A DNA stretch of 64,000 bases from JBGSUZ01 sp963677505. Lineage in GTDB: Bacteria; Bacillota; Clostridia; Peptostreptococcales; Acidaminobacteraceae. A program made the position numbers and the translations under genes. Shown piece after piece: positions 44,004 through 52,668 of this stretch (its first letter is position 1; each line of letters begins with the position of its first letter). The stretch lies in NCBI GenBank assembly GCA_963677505.2, contig CAXXWB010000041.1:1-64000 (forward strand). Direction: 5' to 3'. The notes below the pieces were generated by a model. The model had not been told where the DNA came from. It saw only the letters and a program-made list of their open reading frames with translations, and ran no database searches.

Positions 44004-45356
44004 TTGGCCAATCAAATGCTCAGATCCTGCCTAGAACCTTTGAAAGATAAATATGGCATGCTCACTTGTAATGTTTCGGTAGACCCGAAATTTGAGTTGG
44101 GCGGCATATTGGAAAAACTGGGAAATGATCAACCGGTCCTTTTCCAGAAAATCAAAGGACATCACATGCCAGTTATAGGGGGCATGTTTGGCAAAAGAGA
44201 AACCTTTTACGAAATGACAAGAACCACCAGAGCCGAAAGGCTCTACAGATACATGGATGCCATGAACAAACCCATCCCGCCAAAACGGGTAAACGAGGGG
44301 CCTGTCATGGAAGTTGTACATACTAGGAACATTGATTTAGGAAGACTTTTCCCAATGCCTACCTTCCACGAACTGGATTCTTCCAGTTTTATTACGGCAG
44401 GCGTATTTGTGATTAGAGATCCTGAAGACGGTAAAATTTATACTTCAGTCAGACGGTTTCAATTTAACGGCGGCAACAATTTAAGTGTATTGGTAACATC
44501 GCCTCACTTGTTTGAACAAATTCAAAAAGCTAAGGCCATGAAAAAAGACTTTGAATGTGCCATTGTTTTAGGATATGACTATACCTTCCTATTGGCGTCT
44601 CAAATTTCTACAAGTCTTTACGGTGTAGATAAATACGGCTACGACGGTGCTCTAAGAGGAGAACCGTTGGAAGTTGTCAAATGCAAAACCGTAGATTTGG
44701 AAGTGCCTTCACAAGCAGAGATTGTGATAGAAGGAAAAATTCCATGGAATGAAGAAGTTGTGGAAGGTCCTTTTGGAGAGTTGATGGGTTACTATGGACA
44801 AGTGGCGAAACACCCCGTCATGAAAGTCAGTGCCGTCATGCAGAGAAAAGATGCAATTTTCCAGATTTCAGCCCCTTGTAAAGAAGAACACCTTTCCAAT
44901 GGTCTGATCAGAGATATGGAAGTCTTTGCTCATGTAGCAAGGCTTGTAGACGTTAAAGATGTAAATGTGACCATTGGGGCAGGATGCAGGTTCCACGCTA
45001 TTGTCTCTATTAAGAAAAAGTCACCTGGAGACGGAAAAGCGGCAATCATTGCAGCGCTTAGCAGCAGTAAGGACCTTAAACATGTGGTGATTGTAGACGA
45101 GGATATTGACGTCTTTGATCCGAAAGATGTGGAAGGTGCCATTGCTTCTAGGGTGCAAGCTGCCACGGACATGGTAATCATACCAGGAGCCAATGGCACA
45201 GGTCTTGACCCTTCTCACTTAATTGATGGGGTGACAGATAAGGTAGGCATTGATGCCACCAAGCCTCTTGGCGAACAAGGTCATAAATTTGAAAAAGCAC
45301 GTATTCCGGGTTATGAAAAAATAGACTTGAAAAAATTCTTCCCGGAGCTCAAATAA
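44004..45356 (+). CDS. ubiD: UbiD-family prenyl-FMN decarboxylase, candidate 4-amino-5-imidazolecarboxylate decarboxylase
   Basis: The 450-residue enzyme has the UbiD layout, including the late LEVPSQAEIVIEGKIPWNEE segment that carries the conserved acidic residues and EGPFGELMGYYG. TTG 44004 is 7 bases after GGAGGT; GTG 43995 overlaps that site. UbiD enzymes (de)carboxylate aromatic and heteroaromatic acids. Between a ureido hydrolase gene and shell genes, the natural substrate is 4-amino-5-imidazolecarboxylate. Ubiquinone synthesis is unlikely in this anaerobe; a phenolic-acid role cannot be excluded. Confidence 0.88.
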   Translation: MANQMLRSCLEPLKDKYGMLTCNVSVDPKFELGGILEKLGNDQPVLFQKIKGHHMPVIGGMFGKRETFYEMTRTTRAERLYRYMDAMNKPIPPKRVNEGPVMEVVHTRNIDLGRLFPMPTFHELDSSSFITAGVFVIRDPEDGKIYTSVRRFQFNGGNNLSVLVTSPHLFEQIQKAKAMKKDFECAIVLGYDYTFLLASQISTSLYGVDKYGYDGALRGEPLEVVKCKTVDLEVPSQAEIVIEGKIPWNEEVVEGPFGELMGYYGQVAKHPVMKVSAVMQRKDAIFQISAPCKEEHLSNGLIRDMEVFAHVARLVDVKDVNVTIGAGCRFHAIVSIKKKSPGDGKAAIIAALSSSKDLKHVVIVDEDIDVFDPKDVEGAIASRVQAATDMVIIPGANGTGLDPSHLIDGVTDKVGIDATKPLGEQGHKFEKARIPGYEKIDLKKFFPELK

Positions 45357-45371
45357 TTTTCCCAAATCTAG

Positions 45372-45395
45372 AAGTTTGAAATTTTTTTCAAACTT
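45372..45395 (+). other. Intra-operon stem-loop upstream of the first shell gene
   Basis: A perfect ten-base stem AAGTTTGAAA / TTTCAAACTT with a four-T loop ends directly at the AAGGAGG of the first BMC gene. It has no T tract after it. It may stabilise the downstream shell-gene mRNA or tune its translation. Confidence 0.6.
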
Positions 45396-45410
45396 AAGGA
45401 GGGTCAAACA

Positions 45411-45680
45411 TTGAACAAAGCACTTGGTTTTTATGAAGTAAAGAGTTTAGTCGCTGCACTAGAAGCGGCAGATGCTATGGTAAAAGCGGCTAATGTGACG
45501 ATTAAAGATTTTAACAAAGTAGGTTCAGGTATTGTTGCTGTTGTAGTAGAAGGTGATGTAGCCGCTGTAACTGCGGCGGTAGAAGCGGCAAAAACCTCAG
45601 CGACCAGTCTTGGCGAAATCATAGCTATCAATGTGATAGCAAGACCGGCAGATGGCATGGAAATGCTATTTGAGGACTAG
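45411..45680 (+). CDS. BMC-H shell protein 1
   Basis: Single-domain hexameric microcompartment shell protein (89 residues). ALGFYEVKSLVAALEAADAMVKAANVT is the BMC-H opening, split here as ALGFYEVKSLVAAL followed by EAADAMVKAANV. The pore loop reads KVGSGIVAVV, a small-residue GSG pore. It ends with the usual VIARPADGME. The start is TTG 45411 after AAGGAGGG. It is closely related to BMC-H protein 3 in this operon. Confidence 0.95.
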   Translation: MNKALGFYEVKSLVAALEAADAMVKAANVTIKDFNKVGSGIVAVVVEGDVAAVTAAVEAAKTSATSLGEIIAINVIARPADGMEMLFED

Positions 45681-45689
45681 GAGGCACTT

Positions 45690-46004
45690 ATGGCGAATCA
45701 ATTGACCAAACAAGTCATGGCGGCCATTGTGAGAAGATGTGAAGGCTACGAACCCCTTCCTGAAACTCAGGATTACTGCAGCTATGGGGACGTGAATGTT
45801 CGCAACTACAATGACAAAAGCTATAATAACTCAAAAGATGCTGGTATTACCCAACGAGAAGAAGCGCTTCTCAGCTCTGTGATTCACAGACAGTCAGAGA
45901 CGACTGGGCAAAGTAGAGGCAACGTCGTGGCACAGAAAGCGCCTAACTTTTCAAAAACGGGTGTTGTGAGTTTAGATGCACTGCTCAGAGAACTTAAAAA
46001 ATAA
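45690..46004 (+). CDS. Unrecognised 104-residue protein inside the shell operon
   Basis: I do not recognise a family. It opens with a possible amphipathic helix (MANQLTKQVMAAIVRRCEG), has a Tyr/Asn/Ser-rich, probably disordered middle (about 25-90), and ends in a second short helix (VVSLDALLRELKK). Short terminal helices of this kind are how cargo enzymes and scaffolds attach to BMC shells, so an adaptor or scaffold role is possible. It starts at ATG 45690, 10 bases after the first shell gene, preceded by AGGAGG. Confidence 0.8.
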   Translation: MANQLTKQVMAAIVRRCEGYEPLPETQDYCSYGDVNVRNYNDKSYNNSKDAGITQREEALLSSVIHRQSETTGQSRGNVVAQKAPNFSKTGVVSLDALLRELKK

Positions 46005-46028
46005 TGATCCCGAAGGGGAGGTGGCAAG

Positions 46029-46334
46029 ATGGCACAAGGCTATGCACTTGGTATGATTGAAGCCATAGGATTAACAGCGGCAGCGGCAGCACTGGATGCA
46101 GGACTCAAAGCGGCAGACGTGAAATGTGCTGGGGTTGAAAAAGTCATTGGGGTGGATAAAAACATCAGCGTAACAGTGAACTTTATTGGTGAAGTGGCAG
46201 CAGTACAAGCGGCTGTTGAATCTGGCGTTGAAGCGGCAAGTCGTATTGGTAGAGTGGCAGCACATCATGTACTACCAAGACCGCACGAAGAAATTGAATT
46301 GTTGTTGAATCAATTTTACAAACATAAATTATAA
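46029..46334 (+). CDS. BMC-H shell protein 2
   Basis: A 101-residue BMC-H protein, the most divergent of the three. The opening is YALGMIEAIGLTAAAAALDA. The pore region has a longer insertion, EKVIGVDKNISVTVNFIG, where the others have GSG or GFG. The end is HVLPRPHEEIE plus a short tail with FYKHKL. GGAGG precedes ATG 46029. The altered pore suggests a different substrate or a non-transporting tile. Confidence 0.93.
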   Translation: MAQGYALGMIEAIGLTAAAAALDAGLKAADVKCAGVEKVIGVDKNISVTVNFIGEVAAVQAAVESGVEAASRIGRVAAHHVLPRPHEEIELLLNQFYKHKL

Positions 46335-46352
46335 ATTTAGGAGGTCTATGAT

Positions 46353-46628
46353 ATGAGTCAAGCATTAGGATTAGTCGAAACTAAAGGTTTAGTAGGGGCA
46401 ATAGAAGCAGCAGATGCAATGGTTAAAGCGGCAAATGTTACCATCGTAGGATATGAAAAAATAGGTTTTGGTTTGGTAACGGTTATGGTCCGTGGCGATG
46501 TTGGGGCTGTTAAAGCGGCAACAGATGCAGGGGCAGAAGCAGCGGCAAGAGTTGGCGAGCTTCACTCTGTACACGTGATTCCAAGACCACATGCAGAAGT
46601 TGAGAGAGTGATCCTCGGCAACGTATAG
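46353..46628 (+). CDS. BMC-H shell protein 3
   Basis: A 91-residue BMC-H protein nearly identical in its first 30 residues to BMC-H protein 1 (ALGLVETKGLVGAIEAADA), so the two arose by duplication. The pore loop reads KIGFGLVTVM: a Phe replaces Ser at the pore, narrowing it or making it aromatic. It ends HVIPRPHAEVER. AGGAGG precedes ATG 46353. Confidence 0.95.
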   Translation: MSQALGLVETKGLVGAIEAADAMVKAANVTIVGYEKIGFGLVTVMVRGDVGAVKAATDAGAEAAARVGELHSVHVIPRPHAEVERVILGNV

Positions 46629-46646
46629 ACTTAAAGGAGGAGGGTC

Positions 46647-47493
46647 ATGTCCAATCGAGAACAGATGAAACAAGCCCTCAAACAATTGGAATTTACAGTT
46701 TATGAGGGGCGAGAACATCAAAAATTTTCAGATGAACGTCCCAAAACACAGACTTATGTCGCCGTCGTTTTTTTTAGGCAGTAACGTGGCATTGGAAACC
46801 GCTTTGTCAGGACTTAAAGACTGGCAAACGGGTCAAATTCATATGACCTTTATTTTTTCAGCAGCGGCGATGCAAGTTCTTGAAGTGGGGCAATTGATTA
46901 AACGGTACAGACCAAATCAAGTGTTTGGAGCTACTCACAATGATATCTGTCCTTGTCTTGAAGGCACGGAGAGAGAAAAGTTGATTGAAGGAATGGATTT
47001 AGTCTATTTACCTAATTTGACACAAAACACGGCTGCAAAATTGGCAATGGGTATTCAAGATGATTTAATCAGCAACTTGTTATGGCGTGCACTGGCACAG
47101 GGTAAAAAAGTATTTGCCAATCCAACGGGTGTTTTACAACCATCAGGGCTAGAAAAGGCTATAGGAACGGCAAATAGCAAGGCTGACGCTATGATGCAAA
47201 AGACCATGAAACAGCACATCGATACGATTAAAAACTACGGAGTCTCTTTTGAAATGCCCGAACTTAAAAAGTTTGGTACTGAAAAGCAGGAGAAGCTTAC
47301 ACGGTTAAAAGACTGTGTGAACCTAAGCGACGATCTTGCTCAAAAGGTTATTACAGAGAGACACATTTTGAGTTTAACTGCGGGCAGTAAACTGGCCCTA
47401 AAAAAAGGCGTCAAAGTGACACCCCTTGCTAAAGAAGCTGCGAGGAAGCGCCAAATAGAGCTATTGCAAACGGAAGAGGGGAATAACCTATGA
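46647..47493 (+). CDS. Microcompartment-associated flavoprotein (Dfp/UbiX-like fold), frame broken by one extra T
   Basis: ATG 46647 has an excellent ribosome site (AAAGGAGGAGGG) and opens MSNREQMKQALKQLEF; this frame stops after about 45 codons. Removing one T from the eight-T run at 46768-46775 joins it to the 3' frame as AVVFLGSNVAL and gives about 281 residues. The core LPNLTQNTAAKLAMGIQDDL and KVFANP is the FMN-binding pattern of phosphopantothenoylcysteine decarboxylase/UbiX-type flavoproteins. The N- and C-terminal ends are helical and charged, possible encapsulation signals. The reaction is unknown; it may be a second prenyl-FMN or decarboxylase-like enzyme inside the shell. Confidence 0.7.
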
Positions 47494-47798
47494 AGATAGG
47501 AATCGTCATTGGTACGGTTGTTGCAACGCGTAAAACGGAAAGCCTTGTGGGCTGCAAACTGCTTTTGACGCAGCCTGTGACCGTGGACAAAGAACCCGTG
47601 GGAGAACCGCTGATTGCTGTAGATACAGTGGGCGCAGGGGTTGGCGAATGGGTAATTTTAGCCACAGGCACAGCCTCAAGAAATGCGGTGGACCGAGCGA
47701 AGGCCGCCATTGATACAGCCATAGTCGGCATTATCGATCAGACGGATGTGGATATGGATGTTCTAAAAAAAGACAAAGGGAAGGTGAAGCCTAAATGA
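47490..47798 (+). CDS. EutN/CcmL-type pentameric vertex shell protein (BMC-P)
   Basis: A 102-residue vertex protein that caps the icosahedral shell. The opening IGIVIGTVVATRKTESLVGCKLLL, here read as IGTVVATRKTESLVG then CKLLL, and AVDTVGAGVGEWVIL are BMC-P signatures. The Lys-rich tail (KKDKGKVKPK) is extra. ATG 47490 overlaps the flavoprotein end by 4 bases, and its own end overlaps the next gene by 4. Confidence 0.95.
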   Translation: MKIGIVIGTVVATRKTESLVGCKLLLTQPVTVDKEPVGEPLIAVDTVGAGVGEWVILATGTASRNAVDRAKAAIDTAIVGIIDQTDVDMDVLKKDKGKVKPK

Positions 47799-49605
47799 TG
47801 GATCCAAAGTTGATCAAACAAGCCATAGAAAATAGACAGATGATCGACGTTCTCATGGGAGGTCCCGTTTACGCTGATGTCGTCCTAACAGGCGGACAAA
47901 TCATCAATGTCATTACGAGAGAAATTTATACAGAAGATTTGGCAATCAAAGGCAAGCGTATTTTAAGCGTGTGTAACAGTGAAAAGATGATTGGCCCGAA
48001 TACTCTGGTTATTGATGTGGCGGGTAAGTATTTATCTCCAGGCTTCATTGATTCTCACATGCACTTTGAAAGCTCTATGCTGACCATTACCGAATTTTCA
48101 AGACTGTCTATTCCATCAGGGACTACCACTCTAATTGCTGATCCTCATGAAATTGGCAATGCTTTAGGCGCGGTAGGCATGAAAGCTATGGCAGATGAAG
48201 CTTCAAAAGTACCAAATCATGTTCGGTTAGTAGTTCCAGCCCTTACACCAGATTGTCCAAAATTGGAAACCGCAGGCGTCGATGTCGATTCGAAGGACAT
48301 GGCCGATTTGCTCAATTACCCCAATATCATTGGCATTGGTGAGCTACAAGGCTTTTCAAACGCCAAGCATGTCTATAACCACACGCCAGAAATCATTACA
48401 GACTTAGTTGCTTCTACAACTTATGCAAGAAGTCTTGGGAAAGTAGTAGATGGCAATGCCCCAGAGCTTTTCGGCAGTGAACTTGCAGCACATATCATTG
48501 CAACTGGAGGGACTTGTTCCTGTCATGAAACGACCACTAAGGCAGAGTGTCTTGAAAAACTTCGCCAAGGGGTGTACGTGTTCATGAGAGAAGGTTCTAC
48601 TCAGAAAAATATGGCAGAGTGCGTCAGAGCCATTACTGAAGAAGGGGTGGACTCAAGGCGTGCGGTTCTAGCCACAGATGATATGGTGGCAGAAGATTTA
48701 GAAAAACTAGGTCACATGAACGAAATTGTCAGGCGTACCATCAAGCAGGGCATTGAACCTATTGAAGCTATTCAGTTTTGCACCATTAACCCAGCCACCT
48801 ATTTCAAATTGGAAGATCGGGGTGCCCTTCTCCCAGGAAAGTTCGCAGATATTGCCATTATCAGCGATTTGGAAAATATGGTTGTGGATGCTGTTTTCTT
48901 GGAGGGTGAGTTGGTAGCGGCGGGTGGTAAACTTCTCATTGATTTGCCGAAATATACCTACCCAGATTGTGTGAAGAATTCTGTCAGACTCAAACCCGTT
49001 ACGGCAAAAGATTTGATGATACCTGCAGAAGGCTCTCGAGCAACTGCACGGGTCATAGGACTCATTCCAGACCAGAATCTGTCAGAAGGTTTTGAGATTG
49101 AAGTGTCGGTTAAAAACGGTGTAGTCGGGGCTGACTTAAAACAAGACGTACTTCGATGATTTGTTTAGAACGCTATGGACGTAATGGGAACGTTGGAAAA
49201 GGCTTTGTTCAAGGATTTGGTCTTAAATCTGGCGCCATTGCTCAGTCCATTGCTCATGACACTCATAACCTGCTTGTTATTGGTACTAATTATGAAGATA
49301 TGGCTAAGGCTGTGAATCACGTCATTCAAATGGGCGGCGGGATAGCTTTGGCAGATAAGGGAAATATTATAAATGAACTTCGACTTCCTGTAGGAGGTCT
49401 GATAACAGACGAGTTGACCGGAAGCCAAGTCTCCGTTAAAATAAGAGAATTGGAGGAAGATGCAAAGGTTAAATTGGGCTGTCAAGTTCATGCACCATTC
49501 ATGCATTTATCGTTCTTAGCACTGTCTACCAGCCCGAAATGGAAGCTTACCGACAAGGGTATTGTAGACGTAGAACGTTTTGTTATCCTCTCAGCAGTGA
49601 AATAA
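47795..49605 (+). CDS. Divergent adenine-deaminase homologue encoded with the shell genes, split by a frame change
   Basis: The full-length homologue (about 600 residues) is broken near 49155, where one frame ends CGATGA and the next starts ATGATT. One missing base there would restore LR-MICLERYG; a genuinely split, coupled gene is possible. It keeps the amidohydrolase opening SPGFIDSHMHFESSM but differs at conserved sites: VDGNAPE instead of the usual DGHxP (a His replaced by Asn), and TDDMVAEDL in place of TDDRHP. These changes, and the shell-operon location, suggest a substrate other than adenine, perhaps 4-aminoimidazole. Confidence 0.75.
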
Positions 49606-49647
49606 AGCTTTTGTAGTCCTTTGCGCGAGGGAAGGCAAAAGCTTTAT
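49602..49647 (+). other. Long stem-loop after the deaminase homologue
   Basis: Perfect 12-base arms ATAAAGCTTTTG and CAAAAGCTTTAT around a 22-base loop with its own CCT/AGG pairing. No T run follows, so it is not a standard terminator; it may be a processing site or part of the permease leader. It overlaps the upstream stop codon. Confidence 0.6.
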
Positions 49648-49760
49648 ATAGACAGGTTAGACGAAGGACCATGTCAACAACAACTGCTTTGTCAATCAGG
49701 TAAAAAAGGAGGTTTAGGCAATTACCAGATAAAGACTACTATTAATTTGGGGGAGAAAAA

Positions 49761-51074
49761 ATGACTGAAACAAACAATTTTTTAGAAAAGTTTTTCAAGC
49801 TGAAAGAACACGGCACTAATATTAGTACGGAAGTATTAGCAGGTTTTACTACTTTCATGACAATGGCTTACATATTAATTGTTAACCCGTTAACATTGTC
49901 GGCTGCAGGGATGGACTTTGGGGCTGTATTTACAGCAACCGTTATTGCTGCAGTATTTGCAACATTAATTATGGCCTTGTATGCTAACTTGCCTTTTGCT
50001 TTAGCACCGGGTATGGGATTAAATGCTTTCTTTGCTTACTCTGTCGTTATTACAATGGGATATTCTTGGCAATTGGCATTAACGGCTGTTTTCGTAGAAG
50101 GTTTGATCTTTATTGCGCTTACTTTCTTTGGTATTCGTGAAGCTATCGTTGACTGTATACCGCTAAATATTAAGAAAGCTATTTCAGTAGGTATCGGTTT
50201 GTTTATCGCATTTATTGGACTTTTCAATTCAGGTATTCTTGTAAAGGGTATTCCAGATACTGTTCCATTAGGTCTTGGGGATATTGTTCATACACCTACT
50301 GCTATTGTGGCCATTATAGGCATTGTTATTACGGGTATCCTTTTAGCTTTAGATGTTAAAGGTGCTATTTTCCTAGGCATTATTATTTCAACGATTATTT
50401 CTATGTTCTTTGGTGTAACAACATTCCCAGATAAGCTTGCTAGTATGCCAGCAGCTCCAAATTTCTGGGCATTTGAATTCGACAAAATATTGACCCCGCA
50501 GTTCTGGACAATTGTTGTCACATTCTTATTTGTAGACCTTTTTGATACAATTGGTACATTGGTAGGCGTTGCTACAAAAGCGGATATGCTTGATGAAAAT
50601 GGCAAAGTACCTAATGTTAACAAGGCTCTTTTAGCAGATGCTCTTGGCACGACTTTCGGTGCTATGGTGGGTACATCTACAGTTACAACTTACGTTGAAT
50701 CTGCAGCAGGTGTGGCTCAAGGGGGTAGAACAGGTTTAACTTCATTAGTTGTAGCGGGCCTATTCTTCATTGCACTCTTCTTCTCGCCGCTCTTCTTAAT
50801 GATTCCTTCAGCAGCAACTGCCCCAGCCCTTGTTATTGTTGGTCTCTTCATGATGTCACCAATTCAAGAAATCGATTTACACGACTTTACAGAGGCAATT
50901 CCTTGCTTCTTGACAATCGTTATGATGCCATTAACTTATTCAATTGCAGAAGGTATCGTATTCGGTATCACTTCTTATGTATTGCTTAAATTATTGACAG
51001 GTCGCTATAAAGAAGTTCCAATATTTACTTACGTTGTTGGCGTTTTATTTGTTTTGAAAATCATATTTGGTTAA
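49761..51074 (+). CDS. pbuG: Purine permease, AzgA/PbuG family
   Basis: A 437-residue polytopic membrane protein (about 12 segments) of the AzgA-type NCS2 family that imports hypoxanthine, guanine or adenine. Family segments are ILIVNPLTLSAAGMDFGAVF, LAPGMGLNAFFAY and FVDLFDTIGTLVGVA. GGGGGAGA precedes ATG 49761. It supplies the downstream xanthine dehydrogenase and deaminases with bases. A xanthine-specific transporter of the UraA/PbuX type is not in the window. Confidence 0.93.
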   Translation: MTETNNFLEKFFKLKEHGTNISTEVLAGFTTFMTMAYILIVNPLTLSAAGMDFGAVFTATVIAAVFATLIMALYANLPFALAPGMGLNAFFAYSVVITMGYSWQLALTAVFVEGLIFIALTFFGIREAIVDCIPLNIKKAISVGIGLFIAFIGLFNSGILVKGIPDTVPLGLGDIVHTPTAIVAIIGIVITGILLALDVKGAIFLGIIISTIISMFFGVTTFPDKLASMPAAPNFWAFEFDKILTPQFWTIVVTFLFVDLFDTIGTLVGVATKADMLDENGKVPNVNKALLADALGTTFGAMVGTSTVTTYVESAAGVAQGGRTGLTSLVVAGLFFIALFFSPLFLMIPSAATAPALVIVGLFMMSPIQEIDLHDFTEAIPCFLTIVMMPLTYSIAEGIVFGITSYVLLKLLTGRYKEVPIFTYVVGVLFVLKIIFG

Positions 51075-51080
51075 ATAAAC

Positions 51081-51116
51081 TTAGCCCCTGTCTGTTTACA
51101 GGTGGGGGCTTTTTTA
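51081..51116 (+). terminator. Permease terminator
   Basis: AGCCCC and GGGGCT arms with an inner CTGT/ACAG stem, then six T. Confidence 0.85.
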
Positions 51117-51123
51117 GAACTTA

Positions 51124-51215
51124 AAATGCAAAACAATGCATTTAAACTAATAATTATGCATTACAAAATGGCTTTAATACAATGTTTTGTATTTTAATGA
51201 TGATAAAAATATACA
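51124..51215 (+). promoter_or_regulatory. Xanthine dehydrogenase promoter with two palindromic operator candidates
   Basis: Promoter TTGTAT (51187-51192), 17 bases, TATACA (51210-51215). The palindrome AATACAA-TGTT-TTGTATT (51176-51193) covers the -35 box, which implies repression. A second inverted repeat AAATGCA-AAACAA-TGCATTT lies at 51124-51143, with another ATGCATT at 51156-51162. PucR or a purine-responsive repressor are candidate binders. Confidence 0.6.
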
Positions 51216-51269
51216 TAACAGATAACTGTCGCGATTCATCTCGTCTTACATTTTAGGGGGGAAATCTCT

Positions 51270-52125
51270 ATGCCAATTGAACAGGTGTTAAAGGTAAGTC
51301 AGATCAAAGAAATTCACAGAGTACTGAGTGAATCAGGCTCAAATGCCATGCTACTTGCAGGTGGTACCGATGTGTGCGTTAAACTCAGAGAAGGTCACGT
51401 TAAGGCTGGTATTCTAGTGGATATTTCAGATACAGCCGAACTAAAAGGGATTATTGAAAATGGAGAAGGTCTTACCATTGGAGCGGGTGTCACCTTTTCT
51501 GAAATCGTTGAAAGTGAGTTTGTACACAGTCATTATTTAGGTCTTTGGGATGCTTGTCATTCTGTAGGGGCACCACAAATCAGAAATAGAGGAACCCTTG
51601 GCGGTAATTTAGCAAATGGTTCTCCTGCTGCAGATGGGGCGCCACCTTTGTTGGCATTAGGGGCTAAAGTTAAGCTGTCTTCCACCCGTGGTGAACGCTG
51701 GGTAGATTTGACTGATTTTTATTTGGATAAGGGAAAGACGGTCTTAAAATCAGACGAACTTCTAGAGTGCATTCACATACCTTCATCAGTAGGACCTGTA
51801 CATTCATCGGTTTAGAAAATTGGGTCTACGAAATGCCCTTGCTATTTCAAGGCTAAGCCTAGGCGTTTGGATGCAACTTGATGATCAAAATATCATCAGA
51901 GACATACGCATAGCCAGTGGGTCTTTAGGTTTATCCCCTATGCGAGAACATCTTATAGAGGCATTTTTAATAGGAAAGGCGCTAAATGAACAGACTATTA
52001 GCCTAGGAGAAGAAGCCTTTAGCAATATAGTTCAGGAGCGATTGTCAGGTAGAAGTACCTGTCCTTTTAAAAAGGAAGCTATAAAAGGTGTATTTAGAAA
52101 CTATCATGACAGGAGGCCCAAATGA
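51270..52125 (+). CDS. Xanthine dehydrogenase, FAD-binding subunit, frame broken by one extra base
   Basis: The medium subunit of the molybdenum hydroxylase passes electrons from iron-sulfur centres to FAD. The flavin site MLLAGGTDVCVKLREG and RNRGTLGGNLANGSPAADGAPP are present. The frame stops at 51813-51815. Removing one base from CGGTTT (51808-51813) continues it as SSFRKLGLRNALAIS, giving about 284 residues. Its stop overlaps the start of the iron-sulfur subunit. Probably a sequencing error; a real mutation would inactivate the enzyme. Confidence 0.88.
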
Positions 52126-52668
52126 AGCTTAAAGTCAATGTCAATGGAATAGACTATGAAAGAGAAATAGCTGCAGATTTACGTCTGTTAGATTTTATTA
52201 GAGAAGAACTGGGTCTAAAAGGCACAAAAGAAGGCTGTGGAGAAGGTGAATGTGGGGGCGTGTACCATAATTATGGATGGGCGAGCTGTAGACTCCTGTT
52301 TGGTAATGGCGTTTCAATGTGAAGGGAAGACCATTACCACTATTGAAGGGGTTCAAAGAGAAGATGGACTTCATCCTGTTCAGCAAGCTTTTCTAGAGGT
52401 TGGGGCTGTTCAATGCGGCTATTGTATACCGGGAATGGTGTTGTCTGCTAAGGCTCTGCTTGATCAGAATACGTCCCCGAGTGAAGATGAAATCAAAGAG
52501 GCTATTTCTGGAAATTTGTGCAGATGTACAGGTTATGACAAAATGTTCAGTGCTGTAGAAATGGCTGCTAGAGCCATGCGATTAGAAGGAGAAGGATCTT
52601 CTCTAGATACAGGAAAAGAACCCGATCTCGAAGCATCAAATCTCAAAGAGAGAGGTGACGCAAAGTGA
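52122..52668 (+). CDS. Xanthine dehydrogenase, [2Fe-2S] subunit, frame broken by one extra G
   Basis: The small subunit carries two [2Fe-2S] clusters. The N-terminal plant-type ferredoxin motif GCGEGECG is read up to the five-G run at 52254-52258; one G fewer continues it as ECGACTIIMDG with the remaining ligands. The second cluster motif CGYCIPGM and SGNLCRCTGY follows in the shifted frame. The joined length is about 181 residues. Overlaps both neighbours by 4 bases. Confidence 0.9.
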
